NCBI RefSeq assembly: GCF_003323735.1
Contig: NZ_QOIM01000036.1
Coordinates: 248,001-312,000, forward strand
Source: Streptomyces reniochalinae
GTDB lineage: Bacteria; Actinomycetota; Actinomycetes; Streptomycetales; Streptomycetaceae
DNA: 64,000 nucleotides
Direction of reading: 5' to 3'
Shown: piece after piece, positions 8,003 through 17,014 of the stretch
Layout of the letters: every line of letters begins with the position of its first letter
How positions within the stretch are numbered: the first letter of the stretch is position 1
The notes under the pieces: model-generated
The model's database searches: none
Told to the model about the DNA's origin: nothing
Seen by the model: the letters and a program-made list of their open reading frames with translations, nothing else
Made by a program: the position numbers and the translations under genes

Positions 8003-8050
8003 ACTTAGGTTAGAGGGGGCCGGCCTTCTTTCGGGAGGAGAAAACAAGCC

Positions 8051-8608
8051 ATGCGAGAAGACAGCTTCTCACTCGTGGTCGACGTCGCCGATGAGTTGTT
8101 CTTCGAACATGGAGTCCGTGCGGTGACGATGGAGCGTGTCCGGGAAGTCTCCGGCGTACCACTGCGGCAGCTCTACCGCATGTTCCGCTCCAAGGACGAG
8201 CTGTTGACGGCCTGTCTGAAGCAGCGGGACCTGACCGCCCGTGAGGCTCTCCACTCCTACGCGAGCCGGTACGCCGATCCGGGCGACAACGTTCTCGCGG
8301 TCTTCGACTTCCTCGACGACTGGTTCCGGCAGCCGGGCTTTCACGGATGTGTCTTCGCGGGCGCCTTCGGCGAAGTGGGGGGCGCCGCGCCCGAGGTGGT
8401 GGAGGTGGTCCAACACCACAAATGGCAGCTGTTGGAGCTCTTCACCGACTTGGCGAAACAGACCGACGTCGTCGACCCCGAAGAGGTCGGGAAACAACTG
8501 GCTGTGCTGTTCGACGGGGCCATGGCCATCGCGACCTTCACTGGGAACACGGAGGCCGCACTGCACGCCCGTCAGGCGGCGCAAGCCGTACTCGGAGCAG
8601 CGCGCTGA
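8051..8608 (+). CDS. TetR-family transcriptional regulator
   Basis: 185 residues with a TetR helix-turn-helix at the N-terminus (ADELFFEHGVRAVTMERV, then VSGVPLRQLYRMFRSKDELL). A ligand-binding domain follows containing FHGCVFAGAFGEVG and VVEVVQHHKWQLLELF, the latter typical of the TetR_C subgroup that follows YxHFxxK-type helices. AGGAGAAAACAAGCC precedes the ATG. A 16-bp palindrome lies 48 bp upstream. There is no obvious structural gene in the same operon; the next gene, 78 bp on, is convergent. The regulated target may be itself or may have been lost. Confidence 0.9.
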   Translation: MREDSFSLVVDVADELFFEHGVRAVTMERVREVSGVPLRQLYRMFRSKDELLTACLKQRDLTAREALHSYASRYADPGDNVLAVFDFLDDWFRQPGFHGCVFAGAFGEVGGAAPEVVEVVQHHKWQLLELFTDLAKQTDVVDPEEVGKQLAVLFDGAMAIATFTGNTEAALHARQAAQAVLGAAR

Positions 8609-8685
8609 CGGTGCCGGGCTCCGCGAGGGGGATCGGGCGGCGCCGGGAGAGCCGCAGGCGAACCCGTCCGTGAACCCCCTGTGCC

Positions 8686-9591
8686 CTATGCCGACGTCCT
8701 CGCGATGCCACGGGAGTAGTGCTCCTTGAACACCTCCAGGTGCGCCCACGTGGTCAGCCCGCGTACCTCGTCGAGCGCCTTGATCTGCTCCGTGACGTGG
8801 TGCAGGCGCGTCGTCGAGTCGGAGCCGAGGGTGAGCACCAGGTCGAAGCGGCCGACGGTGCGGGCCACGAACTCCACCCCGGGCGAAGCGGCGAGGAACG
8901 CGGTGACGCGCTCGTCGTCCCCGCCGAGATTCAGGCCCGCGCCCAGAGCCGGCCTGCCGCTGCCCGTGCCGCGCCGCACCACGGCGGCGACGTGCAGGGC
9001 GCGGTTGCCGACGAGCCTGCTGACCCGGGCGCGGACGGCGCTCGGTGACATGCCGACGCGGCGGGCCAGTTCGACGAAGGACATGCGGCCGTCGCGCTCC
9101 AGCAGCTCGATGAGCCGCAGATCGGTGTCGTTGACGTGCACGTCACTGCGGAGCGGTCCCTGCGGCATGAAGACCGAGGTGACGACGTCGGTGTAGAGGA
9201 GCGTGTTGACCGCCCGCACCCGGGGCTGCGCGCGGAGGTGGGCGAGTGCGCCGTACAGCTCGCGGTCGCTGGCGACACGCAGCTCCGCGACGAGGTCGTA
9301 GGCGCCGCTGACCGCGGAGACGAAGACCGACGCGTCCGTCGCGCACAGCGCGTCGACCACGTCGTCGGCGGGCCCCGACACGGCGACGGAGACGTGGGCG
9401 AGCGAGGTGAGCCCGAGGAGCTGGGGATGCGCCACGGCGGCGATCCCCACGGCACCCGAGTCGAGCAGTGCCTGTACCCGCGCGGAGACCGCCGTCCGCG
9501 GTGCACCCACCCGGGCGGCCAGCTCGCTGTAGCTCGCCCTGCCGTCCTGCTGGAGGGCGGCGATGAGTCGTGCGTCCAGATCCTCGCTCAT
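8686..9591 (-). CDS. Lrp/AsnC-family regulator with two AsnC modules
   Basis: 301 residues made of two consecutive AsnC-type helix-turn-helix plus RAM modules. Module 1 begins LDARLIAALQQDGRASYSEL and module 2 DTDLRLIELLERDGRMSFVE. Each has a recognition helix (PRTAVSARVQALL; SPSAVRARVSRLV) followed by an alpha/beta effector domain. Doubled AsnC proteins of about 300-330 residues are common in Streptomyces. It is divergent from the amidohydrolase-permease operon with 225 bp between the starts and probably regulates that pair (inference). Downstream it converges on the TetR gene. Confidence 0.9.
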   Translation of the reverse strand: MSEDLDARLIAALQQDGRASYSELAARVGAPRTAVSARVQALLDSGAVGIAAVAHPQLLGLTSLAHVSVAVSGPADDVVDALCATDASVFVSAVSGAYDLVAELRVASDRELYGALAHLRAQPRVRAVNTLLYTDVVTSVFMPQGPLRSDVHVNDTDLRLIELLERDGRMSFVELARRVGMSPSAVRARVSRLVGNRALHVAAVVRRGTGSGRPALGAGLNLGGDDERVTAFLAASPGVEFVARTVGRFDLVLTLGSDSTTRLHHVTEQIKALDEVRGLTTWAHLEVFKEHYSRGIARTSA

Positions 9592-9743
9592 GAGTGCCGA
9601 GACCCAATCTTTACAGAGTGATTCCGTACCAGGGGAAGAACAAGTTTACGGTCGACGCGGGTACAGGAAGCTGATCAGCCGCAAATCGGGAGCCCAGGGT
9701 GACAGAAACGCGGCAACGCGTGCACAGGGCAGCGCACATGGCA

Positions 9744-9772
9744 TTGCTGAGCAGGGTGGACGGTCCTACGGT
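9744..9772 (+). promoter_or_regulatory. Likely housekeeping promoter of the amidohydrolase operon
   Basis: TTGCTG (9744-9749), a 17-base spacer and TACGGT (9767-9772) match a sigma-70-type promoter about 45 bases before the amidohydrolase ATG. GAGG lies 7 bases before that ATG. Confidence 0.5.
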
Positions 9773-9816
9773 GCCGACCATCGCACACGCCCCCGAGACC
9801 CCGCACGAGGAAACAC

Positions 9817-11514
9817 ATGCGCGCACTGCGCCACCAGGAGACGTCAGTCCTGGACGCGACCACCACCCTGTTCACCGGCGCCACCTTGCGCACCGTGGAC
9901 CCGGACACCGAAAGGGCCGAGGCGTTCCTCGTGCACGGCAACAGGTTCGGCGCCGTCGGCACTCTCCGGGAGTGCCGGGCCGCGGCGGCGCGGCTCGGCC
10001 GCACGGCCGAGGAGGTGGACCTCGGCGGCGCCGTCGTGGTGCCGGGCTTCGTCGACCCGCACGCCCACCCCCTGATGTACGGCCAGATGATGAGCTGGGT
10101 CGACTGCGGGCCCGACAAGGCGGCCGACATCCCCGCCATCGTCGCCCTGCTGCGCGCGGCGGCCGAGACCCTGCCGCCCGGCCGGCCGGTGCGCGGCTAC
10201 GGCTACGAGCACCGCAACCTGGCCGAGCGCCGCCACCCCACCAGGGCGGAGCTCGACCAGGTCAGCACCGACCGCGACGTGTACCTGATGAACGCCAGCG
10301 GCCACGGCGGCGTCGTCAACAGCGCCACCCTGGCCCGGCACGGCGTCACCCGGGACACCCCGGACCCGGAGGGCGGCACGTTCTTCCGTGACGCCGAAGG
10401 GGAGCTGACCGGCGAGGTGTCGGACGCCGCCTGCAACATCCTCACCGGCGTCGGCGGCGTCAAGATCGGCCGCCACGGCCCGAACTTCCACCTCGGGGAC
10501 GAACCCGACGAGCACCTGCGGCAACTGCGCACCGCCCAGGAGCGGTTCCTCGCCCACGGCGTGACGACGATCGGCGACTGCCAGGTGACCCGCCGCGAGT
10601 TCGACACGTACCTGCGGCTGGCCGACGCCGGCGATTTGCGCACCCGCGTCGGCATGTATCTGCTCAGCCACCTGCTTGACCAGGTGATCGACACCGGCAT
10701 GCACGGCGCGTTCGGCAACGCCCGGCTCTCCTTCGCGGGCATCAAGTTCTACGCCGACGGCACCCTCGGCGGCTGGACGGCCTACTTCCCCGACGGCTAC
10801 GTCGGCGACCCCTGCCGCACCGGGCAGCTCTACCACGAGCCGGAGGCGTACCGCGAGCTCATCGCCAGGGCGCACGCGGTGGGGCTCCAGACGGCCACCC
10901 ACGCCCAGTCGCCGGACGCGATAGAGATGGTGCTCGACGCCGTCGAGGCGGCCCAGGAGCGTCACCCCCGCCCTGACACCCGGCACCGGATCGAGCACTG
11001 CGGACTGCCGACGCCCGCACAGATCGAGCGGATGCGCCGGCTGGGCGTCCACCCGGTCAACCAGACTCAGCACTACTACAACTGGGGCGAAGGCGTCACC
11101 GAGGCGATCGGCACCCCGGGGGAGCGGTTCAACCCGCTCGGGGAGTTCCTGGAGGCCGGGGTGCCCGTGACGCTCAGCTCCGACGCGCCGGTCGCCGAGC
11201 CGAAGCCGCTGGAGGCGGTGCAGGCGGCCGTCACCCGCGTCACCCGGCGCGGGCACCGGCTGGGCGAGACCTCCCTGCGGATCCCGGCGGCCGACGCGCT
11301 GGCCGCGCACACGCTGGGCGGGGCCCGCACTCTGGGCCGCGAGCACGAGATCGGCAGCATCACCCCGGGCAAACTGGCCGACTTCACCGTCCTGGGCGCC
11401 GACCCGCTCACCGTCGACCCCGGATCCATCGCCGCGATCGATGTCCTCCAGACGTGGGTCGACGGCGCGCTCCAGCACTCCACCACAGCCACGTCGACCG
11501 AGGGGCAGCCGTGA
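9817..11514 (+). CDS. YtcJ-like metal-dependent amidohydrolase
   Basis: 565 residues of the Amidohydro_3/YtcJ group, a TIM-barrel hydrolase flanked by a beta-sandwich. Visible features are VVPGFVDPHAHP (HxH metal pair near residue 78), GVTTIGD, IKFYADGTLGG, HRIEHC (metal histidine) and LSSDAPV (catalytic aspartate). The composite end LGREHEIGSITPGKLADFTVL is diagnostic of the family. Members hydrolyse amide bonds of N-acyl amino acids or cyclic amides; the substrate cannot be assigned. The stop overlaps the GTG of the permease gene by 4 bases (GTGA), so enzyme and transporter are made together. A double-AsnC regulator is divergent. Confidence 0.88.
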   Translation: MRALRHQETSVLDATTTLFTGATLRTVDPDTERAEAFLVHGNRFGAVGTLRECRAAAARLGRTAEEVDLGGAVVVPGFVDPHAHPLMYGQMMSWVDCGPDKAADIPAIVALLRAAAETLPPGRPVRGYGYEHRNLAERRHPTRAELDQVSTDRDVYLMNASGHGGVVNSATLARHGVTRDTPDPEGGTFFRDAEGELTGEVSDAACNILTGVGGVKIGRHGPNFHLGDEPDEHLRQLRTAQERFLAHGVTTIGDCQVTRREFDTYLRLADAGDLRTRVGMYLLSHLLDQVIDTGMHGAFGNARLSFAGIKFYADGTLGGWTAYFPDGYVGDPCRTGQLYHEPEAYRELIARAHAVGLQTATHAQSPDAIEMVLDAVEAAQERHPRPDTRHRIEHCGLPTPAQIERMRRLGVHPVNQTQHYYNWGEGVTEAIGTPGERFNPLGEFLEAGVPVTLSSDAPVAEPKPLEAVQAAVTRVTRRGHRLGETSLRIPAADALAAHTLGGARTLGREHEIGSITPGKLADFTVLGADPLTVDPGSIAAIDVLQTWVDGALQHSTTATSTEGQP

Positions 11515-12833
11515 CGCGACACGCTCAATCCCGCAAGGCGCGCAAGGCGGGCATCGCCGCGTTCGTCGGAACCACCATCGAGTGGTACGACTTCTACGTC
11601 TACGCCACCGCCGCGTCCCTCGTCTTCGGCAGCGTCTTCTTCCCCGAGGGAACCGACCGGCTCACCGGCATCGCCGCGGCCTTCGCCACCTACGCGGTCG
11701 GATTCTTCGCGCGGCCGCTGGGCGGCATCGTCTTCGGACACATCGGCGACCGGTTCGGCAGGCGCAGCGCGCTCGTGATCACTCTGACCATGATGGGTGC
11801 CGCGACGTTCCTCGTCGGCCTGCTGCCCACGTACTCCGGCGTCGGCGTGCTCGCCCCGATCCTGCTCGTCCTGCTCCGCTTCGTGCAGGGCGTCGCGGTC
11901 GGCGGCGAATGGGGCGGTGCCGTCCTGATGGCCGTCGAGCACGCGCCGGAGGGGAAGAAGACCTTCTACGGCGGCTTCGCCCAGCTCGGCAACCCGGCCG
12001 GGGCCCTCCTGTCCACCGGCCTGTTCAGCCTGCTGTCCACGTTCGGCGACGGCGCGCTCAAGGAGTGGGCGTGGCGTGTGCCCTTCCTGCTGTCCGCGGT
12101 GCTCATCGTCATCGGCGTCCTCATCCGGCTCAAGGTGGAGGAGTCGCCGGTGTTCGAGGCGGAGCCCGAACCGGACGAGGGCCTGCCGCTGACGTACGCG
12201 CTGAAGACGAACTGGAAGCCCATCCTGCTGGGCATCGGCACGCTCCCGATCGCGGTGGGCGGCTACTACCTGGTGACCACGTTCATCACCGCCTACGCCA
12301 CCGACCCCAGCGTGGGGCTCTCGGAGACGGTGGTGCTCAACGCGCTCAGCGTCGCGGCCGTCGTCGAACTCGTCGCCACCCTGGGCGTCGCGTGGCTGGG
12401 CGACAAGCTCGGGCGCGTCCGCGTCGTCATCTGGGGCCTGGCCGCGGTGGCCGTGCTGGCCACGCCGCAGTTCCTGGTGGTCTCCTCCGGCTCGACCGTG
12501 CTGATCTTCCTGGTCTTCGCGGCGATGCGGCTGGTCATGGCCGCGACGTACGGTCCGGTGGCCGCTGTGCTGGCCCAGATGTTCCGGCCCCAGGCGCGTT
12601 ACACCAGCATCTCGGTGACCTACCAGGTGGCGGGCGCACTCTTCGGCGGCCTCTCACCCGTGGTCTCGACGCTGATGTTCCAGGCGACCGACAGCATCGT
12701 CCCGGTCATCGTGCTGCTCGTCGCCATGTGCGCGCTGAGCATCGCGTGCCTGCTGAAGGCGCCGCAGTACACCGACGACGCCGGACCCGCGGACAGCGGG
12801 ACGCCGACGGCACCCGCCTCCACGGTGTCCTGA
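11511..12833 (+). CDS. MHS-type MFS metabolite:proton symporter
   Basis: 440 residues from GTG 11511, which overlaps the amidohydrolase stop as GTGA; this coupling decides the start over earlier in-frame codons. About twelve membrane helices. Metabolite:H+ symporter signatures are clear: TTIEWYDFYVYATAASLVF near the N-terminus, GHIGDRFGRR in loop 2-3, and RFVQGVAVGGEWGGAVLMA. The family imports organic acids, betaines and shikimate-like compounds. Here it presumably brings in the substrate of the coupled amidohydrolase. A strong hairpin follows, shared with convergent htpG. Confidence 0.92.
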   Translation: MTRHAQSRKARKAGIAAFVGTTIEWYDFYVYATAASLVFGSVFFPEGTDRLTGIAAAFATYAVGFFARPLGGIVFGHIGDRFGRRSALVITLTMMGAATFLVGLLPTYSGVGVLAPILLVLLRFVQGVAVGGEWGGAVLMAVEHAPEGKKTFYGGFAQLGNPAGALLSTGLFSLLSTFGDGALKEWAWRVPFLLSAVLIVIGVLIRLKVEESPVFEAEPEPDEGLPLTYALKTNWKPILLGIGTLPIAVGGYYLVTTFITAYATDPSVGLSETVVLNALSVAAVVELVATLGVAWLGDKLGRVRVVIWGLAAVAVLATPQFLVVSSGSTVLIFLVFAAMRLVMAATYGPVAAVLAQMFRPQARYTSISVTYQVAGALFGGLSPVVSTLMFQATDSIVPVIVLLVAMCALSIACLLKAPQYTDDAGPADSGTPTAPASTVS

Positions 12834-12933
12834 GAGGGCGGCCGGCCCTCCCCGCGGGCCGTGGGCCCTCTGCCGCGAGCGATGCTGCGGCAGCGGCCCA
12901 CGGCGGGAAGACCGCGATCGCCCCGACCGCGCG

Positions 12934-13000
12934 CCGGGTGGCTGTGTTCCCCGCTCGGCTCCCCTCGGTCAGCGCCGTCCGCGGGAACACAGCCACCCGG
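12934..13000. terminator. 18-bp stem bidirectional terminator between permease and htpG
   Basis: CCGGGTGGCTGTGTTCCC (12934-12951) pairs perfectly with 12983-13000, with a 31-base internal loop. It lies between the convergent stops at 12833 and 13005, so it can end transcription from both sides. Confidence 0.8.
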
Positions 13001-13004
13001 GCGC

Positions 13005-15020
13005 TCACAAGGTGCGCTCCAGGCGGTCGGCGAGCACCTTCACGAAGCCCGACGGGTCCTCCAGCTCACCGCCCTCCGCCAGCAGCGCCATGCCGTGCAG
13101 CAGGTCGGCGGTCTCGCCCAGCTCCGTGTGGTCCGTCTGCTCGCCGTAGGCCCGGTTGAGCCCCTTGACCAGCGCGTGCTGGGGGTTGAGCTCCAGAATC
13201 CGCTTGCTGTGCGGGACCTCCTGCCCCATCGCCCGGTACATCCGCTCCAGCGCGGGCGTCACATCGTGCGTGTCCGAGACGATGCAGGCCGGCGAGTCGG
13301 TCAGCCGTGCGGAGAGCCGGACCTCCTTGAGGTCCTCGCCCAGCCGTTCGGTCATCCACGACAGCAGGTCCGCGAACTCCCGCTGCCGCTCCTCGCGTTC
13401 CGTCTCCCGCTCCTGCTTCTCCTCCTCGGTGCCGAGGTCGACCTCGCCCTTGGATACGGAGCGAAGCTGCTTGCCGCCGAAGTCGGGGACGGCCTCGACC
13501 CACACTTCGTCGACCGGGTCGGTCAGCAGCAGCACCTCGATGCCCTGGGCCCGGAACGCCTCCATGTGCGGCGAGTTCTCGACGGCCGAGCGCGAGTCCC
13601 CCGTGACGTAGTAGATGTGCTCCTGGCCCTCCTTCATCCGCTCCACGTACTGCGCGAGCGTGGTGGGCTCGTCCTTGTCGTGAGTGGAGGCGAAGGAGGC
13701 GACCTCCAGAAGGGTCTCGCGGTTCTCGAAGTCGCTCAGCAGACCTTCCTTGAGGACGCTGCCGAACTCCCGCCAGAACGTGGCGTACCGCTCCGGCGCG
13801 GCGGTCCGCATCTCCTTGACCGTGGAGAGCACCTTCTTCGCCAGACGCCTGTGCATGAGCTGGATCTGGCGATCCTGCTGCAGGATCTCGCGCGACACGT
13901 TGAGCGAGAGGTCCTGCGCGTCGACGACGCCCTTGACGAACCGCAGATAAGGCGGCAGCAGCGCCTCGCAGTCGTCCATGATGAACACGCGCTTCACGTA
14001 CAGATGCACGCCCCGCTTGGCACCCTGCTGGAACAGGTCGTGCGGCGCCTGGGAGGGAATGAAGAGCAGCGCCTGGTACTCGAACGTGCCCTCGGCCGCC
14101 AGGCGGATCGTCTCCAGCGGGTCGTTCCAGTCGTGGCTGAGGTGCTTGTACAGCTCGTGGTACTCCTCCTCGGAGACCTCGCTGCGCGGGCGGGCCCACA
14201 GGGCCTTCCTGGAGTTCAGCGTCTCCGGCTCGCGTGCGGCGGCCTCGGTGGCCTCGTCCTCGCCGCTCTGTCCGGTCTCGCCCTCCTCGCCGTCCGCTTC
14301 CTGGCCGGCCGGCACGTCCACCGGCTCGGCGGCCATCCTGATGGGCCAGGTGATGAAGTCCGAGTACCGCTTGACGATCTCCCTGATCTTCCAGGGCGAG
14401 GTGTAGTCGTAGAGCCTGTCCTCGGTGTCCACCGGCTTGAGGTGCAGCGTGACGGCGGTGCCCTGCGGGGCGTCCTGGAGGGTCTCGATCGTGTAGCTGC
14501 CCTCGCCGGCCGACTTCCAGCGGGTGCCCTGCTTCTCGCCCGCGCGACGGGTCACCAGCGTCACCTCGTCGGCGACCATGAAGCCGGAGTAGAAGCCGAT
14601 GCCGAACTGCCCGATCAGCTCCTCCGCCGCGGGGGAGTCACCGCTCTCGCCGGCGTCCTTGGCCTGCTGCGCGTCCGAGAGCTTCTCCAGGAACTGGGCG
14701 GTGCCCGAGTTCGCGATCGTCCCGATGAGTTCGACGACCTCGTCGCGGGACATGCCGATGCCGTTGTCCCGCACGGTGAGCGTACGGGTCTCCTTGTCGG
14801 CTTCGATGTCGATGTGAAGGTCGGAGATGTCCGCGTCGAGGGAGTCGTCGCGGAGCGCCTGAAGGCGCAGTTTGTCCAGCGCGTCGGAGGCGTTGGAGAC
14901 GAGTTCCCGCAGGAACACGTCCTTGTTCGAGTAGATGGAGTGCACCATCATCTGCAGAAGCCGACGGGCTTCCACCTGGAACTCGAACGTCTCGGTGGTC
15001 TCGGTGGTCTCGCTCGACAT
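13005..15020 (-). CDS. htpG: Hsp90-family chaperone HtpG
   Basis: 671 residues from ATG 15020 ([15 protein letters not shown]); AGAAGGA upstream supports this start over the ATG 48 bases earlier. N-terminal ATPase motifs are intact: [29 protein letters not shown] and [15 protein letters not shown]. The middle and C-terminal dimerisation domains follow. A Glu/Gly/Asp-rich insert sits near residue 250 in the region that links domains in Hsp90s. HtpG is an ATP-dependent chaperone of the cytosol. It is single-gene, flanked by an FG-GAP gene upstream on the same strand and convergent with the MHS permease. No CIRCE-type element was seen upstream. Confidence 0.97.
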
Positions 15021-15194
15021 GATCCGTTGATTCCTTCTCAGGCCATCCGGTGACGGAATTGACTTCATGGAACTGTATGCGAGCGGACGGGCCGGACGCC
15101 GCCCCGTCCTTGCGGGGTGCTGTGGCGGCCCGCGGCGGAAGCGCCCCGAACCGGGCCTCGGCCAGGCGCTCGTGGCCGCCCACGCGGCAGGGGG

Positions 15195-16775
15195 CTACCG
15201 CGCGAAGCCGTTCGCGAAGTCGCCGTCTCGAGCCTCGTGCCGTGGGATGGTGCCGTAGTCCTCCGGCACGGTGGAGTAGCCGCCGCGGCCGGTCGGTTTC
15301 CCGCCGGTGCTCGGCACCACCCACGCCGCCCCGGAGCCGCCCTGTCCTGGGGCGCCGGCGGCCAGGTCGCTTCGGCCGTCGCCGTCCGCGTCGAGCAGGC
15401 GTACGGCGTCCCCGAACCGGTCGCCGTCCCCGGGCGCCCCGGCGTCCTCGGCGCCCGTGGCCTCACGGTCCTCGGCGTCCTGCGCACCGCCGCCCGTGGG
15501 CCGGTCGAGCAGCTGCGCCCCATGGCCGGTCAGGCCCTTTGGCCCGCCCTTGAGCAGGGTCACCGCACCCGCCGACGGTCCGTCCTTGTTCTCGGCACCG
15601 GACTGGTCGGGGGTGCCGACGGCGACATCGGCGTAGCCGTCCCCGTCCCAGTCGCCGGCGTCGAGTGCGTCTCCGAACTGCTCCTCGTCCGCCTTCCTCC
15701 CGGGCACCCCTTCGGTGTCCTGGTCGATCTCGGTATGCCGCGCGTCATCCGGCTCCGGCCCCTCGTCGGACCCGTAGAACACCTCCACAGGACCGTCGAC
15801 GTTGCTGTCCGCCGCGGCTCCCTCGGGGTGCCTGCGCGCCATCAGGTCGGCGTGACCGTCCTTGTCGACGTCACCGACGACGGCGCCGGAGGCCAGGCCG
15901 GGAAGGACTGAGGTATCGGGCTTCTCGAAGCCGTCCCTGCTTCCCGCGAGGAAGGCGGACTTCTTTCCGCCGCCCGCGGCGTCGTCCTCGTACTCGTGGA
16001 CGCTCACGAGGTCGTCGGTGCCGTCGCCGTTCAGGTCTCCGGCCACCGTGTCGGACAGCGACGCGCCCTGAGGCAGCGACTGCCGGGGCACCTCGGCGGT
16101 CGCTGCCGCTCGTCCGTCGCGGGTGAACGGCCCCTTCAGCAGACCCTTGCCGTCGCCGACCTGCACGACGAGGTCGGCGTGGCCGTCGCCGTCGAAGTCG
16201 CCGCCGACAAGGGTGTGTTTGCCGGGCTGGTCCACGCTGAAGTTGCCGGGCACATCGTCGAGATACGTGCCACTGCCGGCGTCGAGCCCGTCGTCGGAGC
16301 CCCACAGGACGAGGGCACCGCTGTGCGCGCCGTCCTTCTTGGGATTGCCATAGGTCTCGACGTCCGCGACCAGATCGGTGTAGCCGTCGCCGTCCAGGTC
16401 GCGTGTCACGGCGTGCTCGCCGAAACCGACACCGTCGCCCCTCTTGGACGGGGTGCCGGTGACCTTCTGACCGATCAACTGGCGTCGCCCGGTTCTGCCC
16501 GCGTCGTCGGAGCCGTAGTTCACGGCCAGGTGGTCGGCGAAGTCGCTGAGTGCCACCAGATCGGCGTTCCCGTCGTTGTCGAAGTCGGCTTGCGGCGCGG
16601 TCTTCGCGGGGCCGGCCTGACTGTGCGCTGCGGCCGGATCGCTCGACGAACCGGTGACGCCGTCCCAGGCCAGCGGCACCGCGGCGGCGACGATCACGGT
16701 CGCCGCGGCGGCGACGGCGATACGGCCGTTCCGCCGACGGAGGGAATGCTGACGGAGGCCGGTTCGCTCGGTCAC
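15195..16775 (-). CDS. Membrane-anchored FG-GAP/VCBS beta-propeller protein
   Basis: 526 residues from GTG 16775, chosen because GGAGAA sits 6 bases upstream; an earlier ATG would add a non-hydrophobic leader. A single signal-anchor (RIAVAAAATVIVAAAVPLAW) is preceded by arginines. The extracytoplasmic part carries seven Dx[DN]xDG calcium-binding loops (DFDNDGNADL, DLDGDGYTDL, DFDGDGHADL, DLNGDGTDDL, DVDKDGHADL, DWDGDGYADV, DADGDGRSDL), consistent with one seven-bladed integrin-like propeller. Such proteins are common in Streptomyces and act in surface binding or as enzyme scaffolds; no catalytic motif is seen. There is no lipobox. Confidence 0.88.
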   Translation of the reverse strand: MTERTGLRQHSLRRRNGRIAVAAAATVIVAAAVPLAWDGVTGSSSDPAAAHSQAGPAKTAPQADFDNDGNADLVALSDFADHLAVNYGSDDAGRTGRRQLIGQKVTGTPSKRGDGVGFGEHAVTRDLDGDGYTDLVADVETYGNPKKDGAHSGALVLWGSDDGLDAGSGTYLDDVPGNFSVDQPGKHTLVGGDFDGDGHADLVVQVGDGKGLLKGPFTRDGRAAATAEVPRQSLPQGASLSDTVAGDLNGDGTDDLVSVHEYEDDAAGGGKKSAFLAGSRDGFEKPDTSVLPGLASGAVVGDVDKDGHADLMARRHPEGAAADSNVDGPVEVFYGSDEGPEPDDARHTEIDQDTEGVPGRKADEEQFGDALDAGDWDGDGYADVAVGTPDQSGAENKDGPSAGAVTLLKGGPKGLTGHGAQLLDRPTGGGAQDAEDREATGAEDAGAPGDGDRFGDAVRLLDADGDGRSDLAAGAPGQGGSGAAWVVPSTGGKPTGRGGYSTVPEDYGTIPRHEARDGDFANGFAR

Positions 16776-17014
16776 AAGTTCTCCAAAAGCGCGTTGGCGG
16801 TTGTGGCGGGGCAGCTCAGGGTCCGATGCCCCGCACGTTCCATTCCTTCTCTCGTCTCTGACTTCTCCCGGCCCCCTCGCGGTTGCACGCACGCCGCTTC
16901 ACCTTCGCGGACGCGGACAGCACCCGGCGTGGCGGCGGGGAGACGACCGCCCAGGTCTTGTCCCGCCCGGGACCAGCCGAGCGCTCCGACTCCCGGTCCG
17001 GACTCAGGCTGTTG

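Noticed and set aside
8005..8013. Iron-box-like TTAGGTTAG before the TetR gene
   Set aside because: Only one half of the DmdR/IdeR-type dyad is present; the stronger palindrome next to it explains the region better.
9844..11478. A 544-codon open frame on the minus strand
   Set aside because: It is the antisense shadow of the amidohydrolase. High GC keeps it open, and it has Val/Gly/Arg-biased composition with no family motif.
12861..15053. A 730-codon plus-strand frame opposite htpG
   Set aside because: It is the complementary strand of a clearly conserved chaperone gene and has no recognisable domain.
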